Notes: generated from the sequence alone by a model not told the origin. Counted from the first letter of the stretch, positions 16,868-26,207 are shown. The stretch: DNA of 64,000 bases from Bacteroidales bacterium (GCA_014860575.1 JACZJK010000031.1:59355-123354); one strand, 5' to 3'. Numbers and translations are program-made.

Positions 16868-19846
16868 ATGGATAAGACCAAGAGACTCATGGCAGAGAAG
16901 TATCATTTTAAGGATACTGCATTTATTGGCCTCATGAAAAGACGTATTTATCATGTTTTGCTCATTGCAAGTGATTATGACACTTTCATACTGGAAGGCG
17001 ATGGCCGAATAGATGAGCAAATATTCATCGAATACGTATCGCTGAGTCTCCGTTACCCGCCACAGTTTTTTATTGTCAACTCAAGCGACCAAGCCTTTCA
17101 AACACTGCAGGAAGAAAATATTGACCTTATCATTACCATGCTCAGCGACGAAGGTGAAGACACCTTCGACCTCGCAAAAAAAATAAAAAAAGAATACACG
17201 AATATCCCTATCGTAGTTCTTACTGCATTCTCACGCGAAGTTTCCTTGAAAGTAAGCGAAGAAGACCTGAGCGTAATAGATTACATCTTTTCCTGGCTGG
17301 GCAATTCAGACATATTGCTGGCAATCATAAAACTAATTGAGGATAAACGGAATGCCGAACACGATATCAACGAAGTTGGCGTGCAGGCAATTTTGCTTGT
17401 TGAGGACTCTATCAGATTTTATTCGGTGTACCTTCCACTGATGTACAAAATCATATTTAAGCAGAGCAAGGCTTTTATGACCGAAGGTCTGAACGAACAC
17501 CAGATGATGCTACGCATGCGAGGCCGGCCAAAAATATTATTGGCCACCAACTACGAGGAAGCCATTGGATTTTACGAAAAATATAAACACAACCTGCTGG
17601 GCATCATTTCCGACATGAGCTACCGGCGCAATGGTGTTCTCGATAAGCATGCCGGCATCAAACTTTTTGAGAAAGTGAAGCGCGATGATGAGTTTATGCC
17701 AATGCTGCTGCAATCCTCTGATCTTGAAAATCAGCAGTATTCCAAGGAAATGCGTATTGGATTTATTCACAAGCACTCCAAAACACTTTCGCTTGAGTTG
17801 AAAAACTTTATCATTGAGTTTTTTGCTTTTGGTGATTTCGTTTTTAAAGATCCCGAAACCCACGAAGAATTCACACGTGCAGCTGACCTGAAAGCATTGC
17901 AGCAAAAGGTTTTTGAGATCCCCGACAAGTCGCTTGCCTACCATATTTACCGCAATCATTTCTCAAAATGGCTCCGGGCGCGGGCGTTGTTTGCGCTTGC
18001 CGAGCTTTTCAGGGAACTCAGGCCCGAAGATTTCAATGACCTCGATGAAGTGCGCAGGTTTATTTTTGATGCAATAGCGCTATACCGCTTGAATAAATCG
18101 CGTGGGATCATAGCCAAATTCAACCGCGAAAGCTTTGATGAATACCTTAATTTCACTCGTATCGGCGATGGATCTATTGGTGGCAAAGCCCGCGGCCTTG
18201 CTTTTCTCGACAACCTGATCAAGCAAAATCATGCCTTCGCTGATTATTCTGATGTACTTATCACTATTCCACGAACCGTGGTGCTGTGTACGGATGTTTT
18301 TGATGAGTTCATGGAAGAAAACCGGCTGCATAAAATCGCTCTTTCCGATATTCCGGATGAAGAGATTCTGAACCATTTCATCAATGCAAGGCTGCCGTTC
18401 CGGATCCATGAAGATTTGTACACTTTTATTTCGGTAATAAAGAATCCTATTGCGATCCGCTCATCGAGTCTGCTTGAAGATTCTTACTATCAACCGTTTG
18501 CAGGTATTTACAGCACTTATATGGTTCCCAATATACAGAACGATGAAAGGCTGATGATAGAGATGATCACCAATGCAATAAAGAGTGTGTATGCTTCTGC
18601 ATTTTTCAAAGACAGCAAGGCTTATATGAGCGCAACGCTGAACGTGATTGACGAAGAGAAGATGGCCATCGTTCTCCAGGAAGTTTGCGGTGAGGAATAC
18701 AATGGCATGTTCTACCCGACTATTTCAGGAGTAGCACGTTCAGTTAACTTCTACCCTATTCCACCTGAAAAGCCTGATGATGGGATCGCTAATATTGCTT
18801 TTGGGCTTGGGAAATACATTGTGGATGGCGGACTTACACTTAGGTTCTCACCCAAATACCCGCGAAAAGTACTTCAACTAAGCTCGCCTGAAATGGCGCT
18901 GAAGGAAAGCCAGCGCAGCTTCTACGCCCTCGACCTGCAACCCAAAAGTTTTTACCCCAGCATTGACGATGGCGTTAACATATTGAAGAACCGGATCATA
19001 GAAGCCGAGAAGCACAGCGCGCTCCGCTTTGTTGCTTCCACCTTCGATCTGCAATCAAACCAGTTGCGCGATGGCATGTTTGAGGAAGGCAAACGCATTG
19101 TTACATTTAGCAATATTCTGAACCATGATATTTTCCCGCTTGCGAAGATTATCAGCGAAGCACTGGATATGGGGCACCGCGCCATGAACAAGCACGTAGA
19201 AATTGAGTTTGCCGTGAACCTTGACAAACCCAAAGGGCAGCCAAAGATTTTTAACCTATTGCAAATCCGCCCTATAGTAGAAAACAAGGAAGTTGTAGAA
19301 ATCAATCTGGAAGAAACACCTTACGAGGAAACCTTGCTATTTTCAAGTAGCGCAATGGGAAACGGAACCATTAAAGGACTTTATGATGTGGTGTACATAA
19401 AACCAGAATCGTTCAATGCTGCAAAAAACCAGGATGTTGCCGTGATGATCGGGAATCTGAACGAAAAGATGATCAGCGAAAAACGCTTTTACATCCTGAT
19501 AGCACCCGGCCGCTGGGGTTCAAGCGATCCCTGGCTTGGCATCCCCGTAAAATGGCCACAGATTTCAAATGCCCGTGTAATCGTAGAATCCGGGCTTGAA
19601 AATTATCGTATTGACCCTAGCCAGGGCACACATTTTTTCCATAATCTCACCTCCTTCCGTGTGGGTTATTTTACAATTAACCCTTACATCAAAGATGGTT
19701 ATTACGATGTGGAATTCCTTTCCAAACATCCGGCTGTTTTTGAAAACGAGTATTTACGTCATGTAAGGTTCAAAAAAGAGTTGGCGGTAAAGATTGATGG
19801 AAGAAAACACACTGGCATTGTGTTCAAACCCGACACAGAAATCTAG
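16868..19846 (+). CDS. PEP/pyruvate-binding domain protein with receiver-like N-terminal domains
   Basis: A 992-residue protein starting at the ATG at 16868, behind a good promoter. Residues about 30-150 resemble a receiver fold but lack the phospho-Asp. Residues about 175-320 form a second receiver-like region with LLVEDS, Asp 249 (IISDMSY) and a late Lys (FIHKHS). From about 410 to 780 lies a PEP-synthase/PPDK-type nucleotide-binding domain (GGKARGLAFLD near 437, AIRSSSLLEDSYYQPFAGIY near 528). The phospho-His swivel domain and the TIM-barrel PEP-utilising domain of true PEP synthase are not visible, so it probably does not catalyse that reaction alone. It may be a phosphotransfer or regulatory enzyme. 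Proteins of this length and type are common in Bacteroidota, but their reaction is not established. Confidence 0.82.
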   Translation: MDKTKRLMAEKYHFKDTAFIGLMKRRIYHVLLIASDYDTFILEGDGRIDEQIFIEYVSLSLRYPPQFFIVNSSDQAFQTLQEENIDLIITMLSDEGEDTFDLAKKIKKEYTNIPIVVLTAFSREVSLKVSEEDLSVIDYIFSWLGNSDILLAIIKLIEDKRNAEHDINEVGVQAILLVEDSIRFYSVYLPLMYKIIFKQSKAFMTEGLNEHQMMLRMRGRPKILLATNYEEAIGFYEKYKHNLLGIISDMSYRRNGVLDKHAGIKLFEKVKRDDEFMPMLLQSSDLENQQYSKEMRIGFIHKHSKTLSLELKNFIIEFFAFGDFVFKDPETHEEFTRAADLKALQQKVFEIPDKSLAYHIYRNHFSKWLRARALFALAELFRELRPEDFNDLDEVRRFIFDAIALYRLNKSRGIIAKFNRESFDEYLNFTRIGDGSIGGKARGLAFLDNLIKQNHAFADYSDVLITIPRTVVLCTDVFDEFMEENRLHKIALSDIPDEEILNHFINARLPFRIHEDLYTFISVIKNPIAIRSSSLLEDSYYQPFAGIYSTYMVPNIQNDERLMIEMITNAIKSVYASAFFKDSKAYMSATLNVIDEEKMAIVLQEVCGEEYNGMFYPTISGVARSVNFYPIPPEKPDDGIANIAFGLGKYIVDGGLTLRFSPKYPRKVLQLSSPEMALKESQRSFYALDLQPKSFYPSIDDGVNILKNRIIEAEKHSALRFVASTFDLQSNQLRDGMFEEGKRIVTFSNILNHDIFPLAKIISEALDMGHRAMNKHVEIEFAVNLDKPKGQPKIFNLLQIRPIVENKEVVEINLEETPYEETLLFSSSAMGNGTIKGLYDVVYIKPESFNAAKNQDVAVMIGNLNEKMISEKRFYILIAPGRWGSSDPWLGIPVKWPQISNARVIVESGLENYRIDPSQGTHFFHNLTSFRVGYFTINPYIKDGYYDVEFLSKHPAVFENEYLRHVRFKKELAVKIDGRKHTGIVFKPDTEI

Positions 19847-19854
19847 AATCCTGT

Positions 19855-19990
19855 TCCGGGTTCAAGGTTCAAAGTTCAAAGTTACAAGTTCGACGTTTGG
19901 CGTTCGACGTTCCGGGTTCCTTATCCCTTCGTCCCTCGTCTCTTCGTCCCCTTGTCTCCTTGTCTCCTTGTCTCCTTGTCTCTTGGGTCT
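19855..19990. repeat. Low-complexity spacer with tandem CTTGTCTC units
   Basis: The gap between the PEP-binding gene and the convergent aspartase gene consists of GTTCAAAG-type repeats, then four exact tandem copies of the 8-mer CTTGTCTC at 19951-19982. It contains no gene. The repeats could vary in number by slippage. Confidence 0.7.
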
Positions 19991-19994
19991 TCAA

Positions 19995-21860
19995 TTACTT
20001 CCTAAACCCCATTACCTTTGGTGTGATCATATTTTCAGGCAACAGCACTTGTTCAAGTTGTTTTTTTGTCATGAGTTTCTTCTCAAGCACAAGCTCATAC
20101 ACACTCCGCCCCGTTTGCAGGGCCTCAGCTGCAACAATGCTGGAAGCCTCATACCCGATGTAAGGATTCAGTGCTGTGACAAGTCCAATACTGTTTTCGA
20201 CCATTTCGCGGCAATGTTTTTCATTGGCTGTGATCCCTTTAATGCAGCGGTGGTTGAGGGTTTCCATGCCATTTTTCAACATCTCAATAGATTCAAACAA
20301 ACTGAACACAATCACCGGTTCCATAACATTTAGTTCTAATTGACCGGCTTCGGCAGCCATTGTTACGGTAAGATCATTGCCAATTACTTTGAATGCAATT
20401 TGGTTCACAACCTCGGGGATTACCGGATTAACTTTTCCTGGCATAATGGTACTGCCGGGCTGCATGGGCGGCAGATTGATTTCATTAAAGCCAGCGCGAG
20501 GGCCGGATGATAGCAGTCTCAGGTCGTTACATATTTTTGAGAGTTTAACGGCAAGCCTTTTTACAGCTGAAGAATACATCACAAAAGCGCCTGTATCCTG
20601 GGTCGCTTCAACAAGGTTCGAAGCCAAAACCATATTTAGTCCTGTAACCCGGCGTAAATGCTGGATCACCCTTTCACTATAACCTGGCTCGGCATTGATG
20701 CCGGTTCCGATGGCTGTTCCACCCATATTCACTTCAAGAAAAAGGCGGGCATTTTCGTTGAGCCTTTCCACCTCTTCTTCAAGTGTAACGGCGTAGGCTT
20801 CAAAACTTTGTCCTAGCGTCATTGGCACAGCGTCCTGCAACTGGGTGCGACCCATTTTAATTACATGGGCAAATTCCTCTGCCTTATATCTGAAGGCTTG
20901 ATGGAGTTCTTTCAGAACCAGAACAAGGCGTTCGTTGCTACGCATCAATGCAATCTTGATAGCAGTAGGATAGGCATCGTTGGTGGATTGCGATAGGTTC
21001 ACATGATTGTTGGGATGGCAATACTGGTACTGCCCTTTTTCGTGGCCAAGAATTTCGAGTGCGCGGTTCGCAATTACTTCGTTTGCGTTCATATTCGTAG
21101 AAGTACCTGCCCCGCCCTGCATCATGTCAACCACAAAGTGATAAATATATTTGCCGTTAATGATCTCATTGCAAGCCCTGGTAATGGCATCGGACAGCGA
21201 GCGGGAAAGCAGACCCAGGTCGTAATTAGCCTTGGCTGCAGCCATTTTCACCATGGCCAGCGATTCAACCAGCACAGGATAAAAGTTCAGCGTAACACCG
21301 GTGATATTAAAGTTCTCAAGCGCCCGTAGCGTTTGAATGCCGTAATAATACTCAAACGGAACAGATCTTTCGCCAAGTAAATCATGTTCAAGCCTGGTGC
21401 GACCCGATTCGTACTGTGCTGATGAACTGATGGCTTTTGCATTGGTTTGCCTCATGCGCCGGGATATTACCCTGGCTATGTTCGAAAATATCTTCAGAGC
21501 AATAGGGCCATGTGTGGCAAAGAAATCTTTATGCAGGCAGAAAACCTTGGTTTGAATTTTCGCACGGGCCGAAGTAGAATGTGGCGAGTCATCTGTAAGC
21601 GAACCTTCACCCAGGAAATCGAGACGGCCAAAAATAGAAAGTACAACCTCAGCGCCGGTGGGGGCTTTTTTAAATAATTCCACTTCTCCGTCGTAGATCA
21701 TGAAAATGCATTCACGGGGACTATTCTCGGTAAACAACATGCCTTTGGGCGAAAAGTCGCGAATGATAATATTATCGGCAAGTATTTCAAATTCCGTCGG
21801 TTCGAGCCCGCGATACAGTTCAATTTTCTTTAGGAATTCTATGATGATTTTCTTTTCCAT
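19995..21860 (-). CDS. Aspartate ammonia-lyase fused to an N-terminal cyclic-nucleotide-binding domain
   Basis: A 621-residue protein. Residues about 1-125 form a cNMP-binding/CRP-like beta-roll (GMLFTENSPRECIFMIYDGE, then FLGEGSLTDD). Residues about 150-621 are a complete fumarase/aspartase-superfamily enzyme with the SNGMLFT-type N-terminal features, QSTNDAYPTAIKIA and the signature GSTIMPGKVNP. The expected reaction is L-aspartate to fumarate plus ammonia. Ordinary AspA is about 465-475 residues, so the sensor is an addition of about 150 residues. No DNA-binding domain is present, so the beta-roll probably controls the enzyme or its localisation (inference). The gene ends convergent with the PEP-binding protein and is monocistronic. 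Confidence 0.92.
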   Translation of the reverse strand: MEKKIIIEFLKKIELYRGLEPTEFEILADNIIIRDFSPKGMLFTENSPRECIFMIYDGEVELFKKAPTGAEVVLSIFGRLDFLGEGSLTDDSPHSTSARAKIQTKVFCLHKDFFATHGPIALKIFSNIARVISRRMRQTNAKAISSSAQYESGRTRLEHDLLGERSVPFEYYYGIQTLRALENFNITGVTLNFYPVLVESLAMVKMAAAKANYDLGLLSRSLSDAITRACNEIINGKYIYHFVVDMMQGGAGTSTNMNANEVIANRALEILGHEKGQYQYCHPNNHVNLSQSTNDAYPTAIKIALMRSNERLVLVLKELHQAFRYKAEEFAHVIKMGRTQLQDAVPMTLGQSFEAYAVTLEEEVERLNENARLFLEVNMGGTAIGTGINAEPGYSERVIQHLRRVTGLNMVLASNLVEATQDTGAFVMYSSAVKRLAVKLSKICNDLRLLSSGPRAGFNEINLPPMQPGSTIMPGKVNPVIPEVVNQIAFKVIGNDLTVTMAAEAGQLELNVMEPVIVFSLFESIEMLKNGMETLNHRCIKGITANEKHCREMVENSIGLVTALNPYIGYEASSIVAAEALQTGRSVYELVLEKKLMTKKQLEQVLLPENMITPKVMGFRK

Positions 21861-21910
21861 TGCAAATCAGTGTATGTTTCAATGGATGCAAAGGTAAGGA
21901 TATTGCTTCT

Positions 21911-21958
21911 GTGATACGGTGATGCTGTGATGCTGTGATGCTGTGATACAGTGATGCT
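21911..21958. repeat. Tandem TGATGCTGT-type repeats
   Basis: Upstream of the aspartase gene, imperfect 9-mers of the form TGTGATGC/TGTGATAC repeat about six times. It is simple-sequence DNA without coding potential. It sits where the aspartase promoter should be, so copy number could affect expression (inference). Confidence 0.6.
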
Positions 21959-21995
21959 GTGTTGTAGTGAAGCAATAAAGTTGACTAAGGGCACA

Positions 21996-22112
21996 TCCCC
22001 CTTGGAGAAGGGGGTAGGGGGATTGATTTTCATTTATATCGCTTTTCCAAAAATCTGATACGCCAGCTATCCGCATTCAAATCCCCCTAACCCCCTTTTA
22101 AAAAAGGGGGAC
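21996..22112. repeat. Inverted pair of GGGGG-rich repeats
   Basis: The unit at 21996-22026 (CCCCCTT, spacer, AAGGGGGTAGGGGGATT) recurs in inverted orientation at 22080-22111. Each unit also has an internal CCCCCTT/AAGGGGG hairpin. The remaining intergenic sequence from 21861 to 22179 holds nothing else recognisable. Confidence 0.65.
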
Positions 22113-22179
22113 TCGCACTTTTGGAGATTTCGATGACACTTGGAATGGAGTTGACTACCGCTGCCACTGCTACTGTTAA

Positions 22180-23265
22180 CTACAAAACATCGCCCTCAAA
22201 AGTCTGATACCGCTTTAACTGATGGGCTGTGAGGCAAGAATGAACGGGGATTATTGTAATCAATTCGCCGATGGAAAATTCATCAAGGAATCTTGATTGA
22301 AGTTTAACGATCCCATGTTCCTGCGAAACGGAGACAACTTCATTTCCTTCAGGAAGAATTTCCCAGTTTGTTTTATTCAATTTTGCGACCCGGCCAAAAG
22401 TAATAGAGCCGTTAGATAGCCTGAGGAAATCTTTGCTAAGGTGAATAGCACCACCATAAATCACCAATTCAGAGCGATGCGGATGCTTTGCAACTATTGG
22501 ACAAACAGTTGCCAGAGCAATATCTTCCGGTGTACAGCTACCGATGCCTGCCTGCATCAAATCATAAAACACAAAGTTTCCCGGCCGGATTTCGTCGGCT
22601 CCGGAAAAATCTTCTGCCAGGCTGCAGGATGGTGTATCACCGATGGAAATTATCGGTTTGCAAGCTGCGAAATGCTCTTTAAGATTTTTCATCTGCCTCA
22701 AAGATTCCTGATGAAATTCACGAACCTCCGCCTTGTCTTTTGCCCGGTAAGTATGCCCGGCGTGGGTTAAAAAACCCATAAAACGGGTACTGGATGATTT
22801 GCTGAGGATTCCAATAATTCTTTCAATTTCTTGCAGCTCGTTTGCTTCAATTCCGCTTCGTTTTGAGCCGGTGTCGATTTCTATGAAAACTCCGGTTTCT
22901 GCTTTTAGTTCTATTTGCAAACGCAAAGCTCCTTCCTGTGAATCGAGCAGCAGGTTCAGATTGATCCTCTTCGCCAGGCTGTTGATTTCATCCATTTCCC
23001 TGAGGTTCACAGGAAAGGCAATGGTGATATCATCCCAGCCATGATCTGCAAAATACCATGCCATGCTCACTGATGAAACCGTGATGTTCTTCACTCCATG
23101 CTCTTTGAACCACTCGCCAATTGCAGCCGATTGGTGGGTTTTAAAATGTGGCCGAAAAAGCAAGCCATGATCCTTTGCCTTCGCAACCATCCGTTGAATA
23201 TTACGCTGACATTTTTGCCGGTCAAGCAGTAGTGTTGGACTTTTAATTTGGGGAAAATTGTTCAT
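22180..23265 (-). CDS. D-threonine aldolase / D-serine dehydratase-like PLP enzyme
   Basis: A 361-residue fold-type III PLP enzyme of the alanine-racemase-like N-terminal domain plus D-Ser-dehydratase-like C-terminal domain family. The PLP lysine is Lys 42 in LLFRPHFKTHQS. Further family features are EIDTGSKRSGI, GFLTHAGHTY and SIGDTPSCS, and a C-terminal metal site is likely in the HGIVKL and IPVHSCLTAHQ regions. The probable role is cleavage of D-threonine or related beta-hydroxy-D-amino acids to glycine plus aldehyde, or D-serine deamination; the two cannot be told apart from sequence alone. The gene is monocistronic, with repeat-rich DNA on both sides. Confidence 0.86.
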   Translation of the reverse strand: MNNFPQIKSPTLLLDRQKCQRNIQRMVAKAKDHGLLFRPHFKTHQSAAIGEWFKEHGVKNITVSSVSMAWYFADHGWDDITIAFPVNLREMDEINSLAKRINLNLLLDSQEGALRLQIELKAETGVFIEIDTGSKRSGIEANELQEIERIIGILSKSSSTRFMGFLTHAGHTYRAKDKAEVREFHQESLRQMKNLKEHFAACKPIISIGDTPSCSLAEDFSGADEIRPGNFVFYDLMQAGIGSCTPEDIALATVCPIVAKHPHRSELVIYGGAIHLSKDFLRLSNGSITFGRVAKLNKTNWEILPEGNEVVSVSQEHGIVKLQSRFLDEFSIGELITIIPVHSCLTAHQLKRYQTFEGDVL

Positions 23266-23384
23266 AACTATTTCATATTACGCAGATTGGAAAAGGAAGA
23301 GTCTTACATGAATGAAGTTGAAGTAATAACCCGGAATCTTGAATCTGAAATTTTGAATCTGGAATCTAAAAATTTGAATTTTAA

Positions 23385-25028
23385 TCATTTACAATATTCA
23401 TTCAAAACCGTCTCTGCCTGTCTGAATCCCAATTTAACCGCCTGTTGCCAGTCTTTGCATGCCTCTTCACTTTGACCCGTTTGGTATCTTACAATCCCGC
23501 GGTTATACCATGCTTCAGCATAATCGGGTTTGAGGCGGATGGCAGTTGAAAAATCCATCAGGCTGCTATTGAAATCTCCAACATTTCCTTTCATGATGCC
23601 TCGGTTGTTGAGGGCTTGAATGTGTTTTGGATTGTGATCAAGCGCCCGGCTGTAATCCTTGATCGCTTGTTGAATGTTTCCCTCGCGGTCGCTGACATTG
23701 CCCAGGAAAAACCAACCGAAAGCCTGATCAGCAGGGGAGCGTTTTTTGTCAATTACATCTTCCATCAGCATGCGTGTATTTTGCCAAACCTGGGTTCGCA
23801 CAAAAGCGGAAATACTAAAAACCAGAATCCATGTTACAGTAATGCCCAAAATCCAGTTTCGGGTAGACGAAGGAACTTTGATTTCGCCATCGAGTAACGC
23901 CTTCAGCCAGATTCCTGCTGTCACAAATAAACCAATGTAAGGCAAGTAAACATAGCGCTCGGCAACAATGAACAAGCGCGACCAGAACAATGGAAGCACC
24001 ATAGAGATCGAAAGTATAAAGAATGCGAAACCGAGAAATGTTTCACGACGATATTTGCGCAAACGGTAAATTCCAATCGCAATGAACAAAAGCAAGACGA
24101 AGCTCAGATAATATTCAACAGGCAACCAACCTGCGGTTTTTTCCGGGTAAGCGTATATAGCCGAAAGGTTCAAAGGAAAACACAGTTTCACGAGGTAAAA
24201 TGCTACGCCATAACTCAGTAGAAAAATCCGATCCAGCAAATTATAACCAGCTTCCAATACTTCAATATGCCCGAAACTCGCCGCCGCCCGAATTGAGATC
24301 AGACCAAAAACAATGGAAAGGGCGAAGAATGGAAGCTTTTCAAAAACCATTATTTTAGCGAACCGCCTGTGATGCCAGGCATCCATAACAAACAACACCA
24401 TAGGCAAAGTTGCAGCCATGGATTTGGAGAACAAGGCCAGGAGAAAAAACAGAAACGTAATCCCAAGATGTTTGAACTGATAGCCGTGTTGTAAATAACG
24501 CAGATAAGCCAGCAAAGCCAACAGATAGAAGAGTGTAAACAATCCTGTACTACGCGCCGACAGCCAGGCGATGCTTTCCACATTCATAGGATGAATGGCC
24601 AGCAGCAAAGCCGCGAGCAAGCCGGCATAGCCATTACCGGTGAGTTTTCTGATAAACAAATAAACCAGCAGCACGTTCAGCAAGTGAATCATCAGGTTGA
24701 AAAGCTTATAAAGCAATGGATTGTTGGTGGAAAAGTGATAATTCACCGCAAACGCCAGTACCGGAATGGGCTGGTACATGCCCAGGTAAAAAGTACTGAA
24801 GTAATTTCCTATATTTTCGCTGCTGAGAGTCTGAACCTTGGAATGGTCAATGTATTCGCCATCGTCCCAGCCGTAAAGAAAGCTTTGGTTCAGACCAGGA
24901 GAATAAATCAAAAATGTGAGCACAAGAATTGCCAGCAAGAGCCAGTACTCCCTGTTCCAACTGAATCCGGACTGCGATTTCTTTCCACTTCCGGCTTTTA
25001 TCGTTTTCCTGATTTCCTTACGTTTCAC
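23385..25028 (-). CDS. TMTC-like membrane glycosyltransferase with C-terminal TPRs
   Basis: About 547 residues. A first helix (YWLLLAILVLTFLIYSPG) is followed by the WDDGEYIDH motif typical of the acidic loop of GT-C/TMTC-type mannosyltransferases. About ten more hydrophobic segments follow, then two or three TPR repeats in the last 90 residues (YSRALDHNPKHIQALNNRGI, YAEAWYNRGIVRYQTG). It probably transfers a sugar from a lipid-linked donor to protein or glycan at the outer face of the inner membrane. The start was set at a GTG (25028) that shares one base with the stop of the DksA/TraR gene; an ATG at 25109 would force an 82-nt overlap and an unlikely N-terminus. The two genes are probably translationally coupled. 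Confidence 0.82.
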   Translation of the reverse strand: MKRKEIRKTIKAGSGKKSQSGFSWNREYWLLLAILVLTFLIYSPGLNQSFLYGWDDGEYIDHSKVQTLSSENIGNYFSTFYLGMYQPIPVLAFAVNYHFSTNNPLLYKLFNLMIHLLNVLLVYLFIRKLTGNGYAGLLAALLLAIHPMNVESIAWLSARSTGLFTLFYLLALLAYLRYLQHGYQFKHLGITFLFFLLALFSKSMAATLPMVLFVMDAWHHRRFAKIMVFEKLPFFALSIVFGLISIRAAASFGHIEVLEAGYNLLDRIFLLSYGVAFYLVKLCFPLNLSAIYAYPEKTAGWLPVEYYLSFVLLLFIAIGIYRLRKYRRETFLGFAFFILSISMVLPLFWSRLFIVAERYVYLPYIGLFVTAGIWLKALLDGEIKVPSSTRNWILGITVTWILVFSISAFVRTQVWQNTRMLMEDVIDKKRSPADQAFGWFFLGNVSDREGNIQQAIKDYSRALDHNPKHIQALNNRGIMKGNVGDFNSSLMDFSTAIRLKPDYAEAWYNRGIVRYQTGQSEEACKDWQQAVKLGFRQAETVLNEYCK

Positions 25029-25333
25029 TAAGCGCAATTTACACAATAAAGACTTTCGGGCCTGAACATGATCCTTCCCAGTGGTATTTCGCGGCGGCAT
25101 TTTACACAACGGCCAAAATCCTCAGTTCCAACTTTGGCTAGCACCTGGTCGAGCGCCCTGAGCTTTTCTTCAGCCTTGCGCAAGGCAGATTCCGTAACAC
25201 TTCTGTTGTTGATTGCATCCATGCGCGAAACCCGGCCAATGGCATCATCGGGCGCCACCGGCTTGCTCATCTCCTTGTATTCGGCAATAAGATTGAGGGT
25301 TTTCACGATTTCAGCCTCTAATTTAATTCGCAT
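25028..25333 (-). CDS. DksA/TraR-type C4 zinc-finger protein
   Basis: A 101-residue protein. The N-terminal two-thirds is a helical coiled coil. The C-terminus holds the four-cysteine finger CVKC and CVNC, in FGRCVKCRREIPLGR and ESLYCVNCA. This is the TraR/DksA pattern, though shorter than E. coli DksA. Family members bind RNA polymerase in the secondary channel and modulate initiation, often with ppGpp. The DD motif at the coiled-coil tip is represented by APDDAIG (APDD at about 28-31). The promoter box TAACTTTG is at 25353-25360. It leads the operon with the TMTC-like gene. Confidence 0.86.
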   Translation of the reverse strand: MRIKLEAEIVKTLNLIAEYKEMSKPVAPDDAIGRVSRMDAINNRSVTESALRKAEEKLRALDQVLAKVGTEDFGRCVKCRREIPLGRIMFRPESLYCVNCA

Positions 25334-25352
25334 TTCAGTTTCGTTTATGTGA

Positions 25353-25360
25353 CAAAGTTA
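25353..25360 (-). promoter_or_regulatory. -7 promoter box of the DksA/TMTC operon
   Basis: On the minus strand TAACTTTG matches TAnnTTTG exactly and ends 19 nt before the DksA-like start codon. Confidence 0.55.
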
Positions 25361-25617
25361 TGATTTACAAAGCAATTACCTTTTCACCACAAAAACAACC
25401 TTGTTACGTGATTTACTGCCCTGTAAGTTTTATTATTTTGACAGCATAATTTAAAATGATTCTTAATTTCTGTATTGCAGAAAGCCATATTTTTACAGCA
25501 CGAAAATCCCCATCTCTGTTTTGATTCAGCTACTCCTGAATGCTGCTGGATAAAACCCGAAATAAATTGCTATGTTCTGCAATACTTTGATCTACGAAAA
25601 CAAACACTACCCATCAG

Positions 25618-26154
25618 ATGAAGAAAACATTACTGATCCTGTCCATTCTTTGTGCCCTGGCATTTTTAGTCCGGGCTGAAGATGAGGCTCCAAATGAAGC
25701 CCTCAAAACAAGGAAAACAACCCTTGAAGTAGCGTTCCCAAAAGATTCGTTACTCAGTTCTCCCCTTTTAAAAACACTTGAAGGCTTTGGCTTGAAAAAG
25801 AGCCGCGAAGCCTATAGCTTGAACAGGCAAATTGCTGACAGCATCCTGCTCACAGAAGAAGGCACTGCAAGCTTTCCGAACCGAACCTGGTACCGTGCGA
25901 AAAACCTGGTTAAGCTGTCAGTGCAGGATTCACAGTTGGCCATGTCGTTATTATCGCCCATTTTTCTTGCGATCCTATTACTTATCATGATCCCGTATTT
26001 TGTCAAAGCGTTTATTCGCCGACCCAAATTGCCCGTAGTTGTCAAACCGGAAAACGACCCGAATGCCGGAAATGAATCTGATCCGGATGACGGGGATGAT
26101 GAGGAAGAAGAAGTGGATGAAGAAACAGATGAAGATGATGAAGATAAAAGCTGA
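25618..26154 (+). CDS. Membrane protein of unknown function with acidic cytoplasmic tail
   Basis: A 178-residue protein not recognised as a known family. It has a signal peptide (about 1-20, ending LVRA-E), an extracytoplasmic region of about 85 residues, a transmembrane helix near 108-130 (LSPIFLAILLLIMIPYFV), a short basic stretch (RRPKLP), and a C-terminal tail of about 35 residues that is almost entirely Asp and Glu. It starts 54 nt before the zinc-finger membrane protein and may be cotranscribed with it. The acidic tail could bind metal or the basic surface of a partner (inference). Confidence 0.75.
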   Translation: MKKTLLILSILCALAFLVRAEDEAPNEALKTRKTTLEVAFPKDSLLSSPLLKTLEGFGLKKSREAYSLNRQIADSILLTEEGTASFPNRTWYRAKNLVKLSVQDSQLAMSLLSPIFLAILLLIMIPYFVKAFIRRPKLPVVVKPENDPNAGNESDPDDGDDEEEEVDEETDEDDEDKS

Positions 26155-26207
26155 TCGCCTCAGGGATAAGTGAATCATTTGTTTGATAATAAATTAACAG
26201 CAACATC

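Noticed and set aside
19951..19982. Tandem 8-mers as a possible CRISPR array
   Set aside because: There are no spacers; it is a simple tandem repeat.
25029..25109. ATG start at 25109 for the TMTC-like protein
   Set aside because: It would overlap the DksA-like gene by 82 nt and gives a Cys/Arg-rich N-terminus; the GTG at 25028 is better placed.
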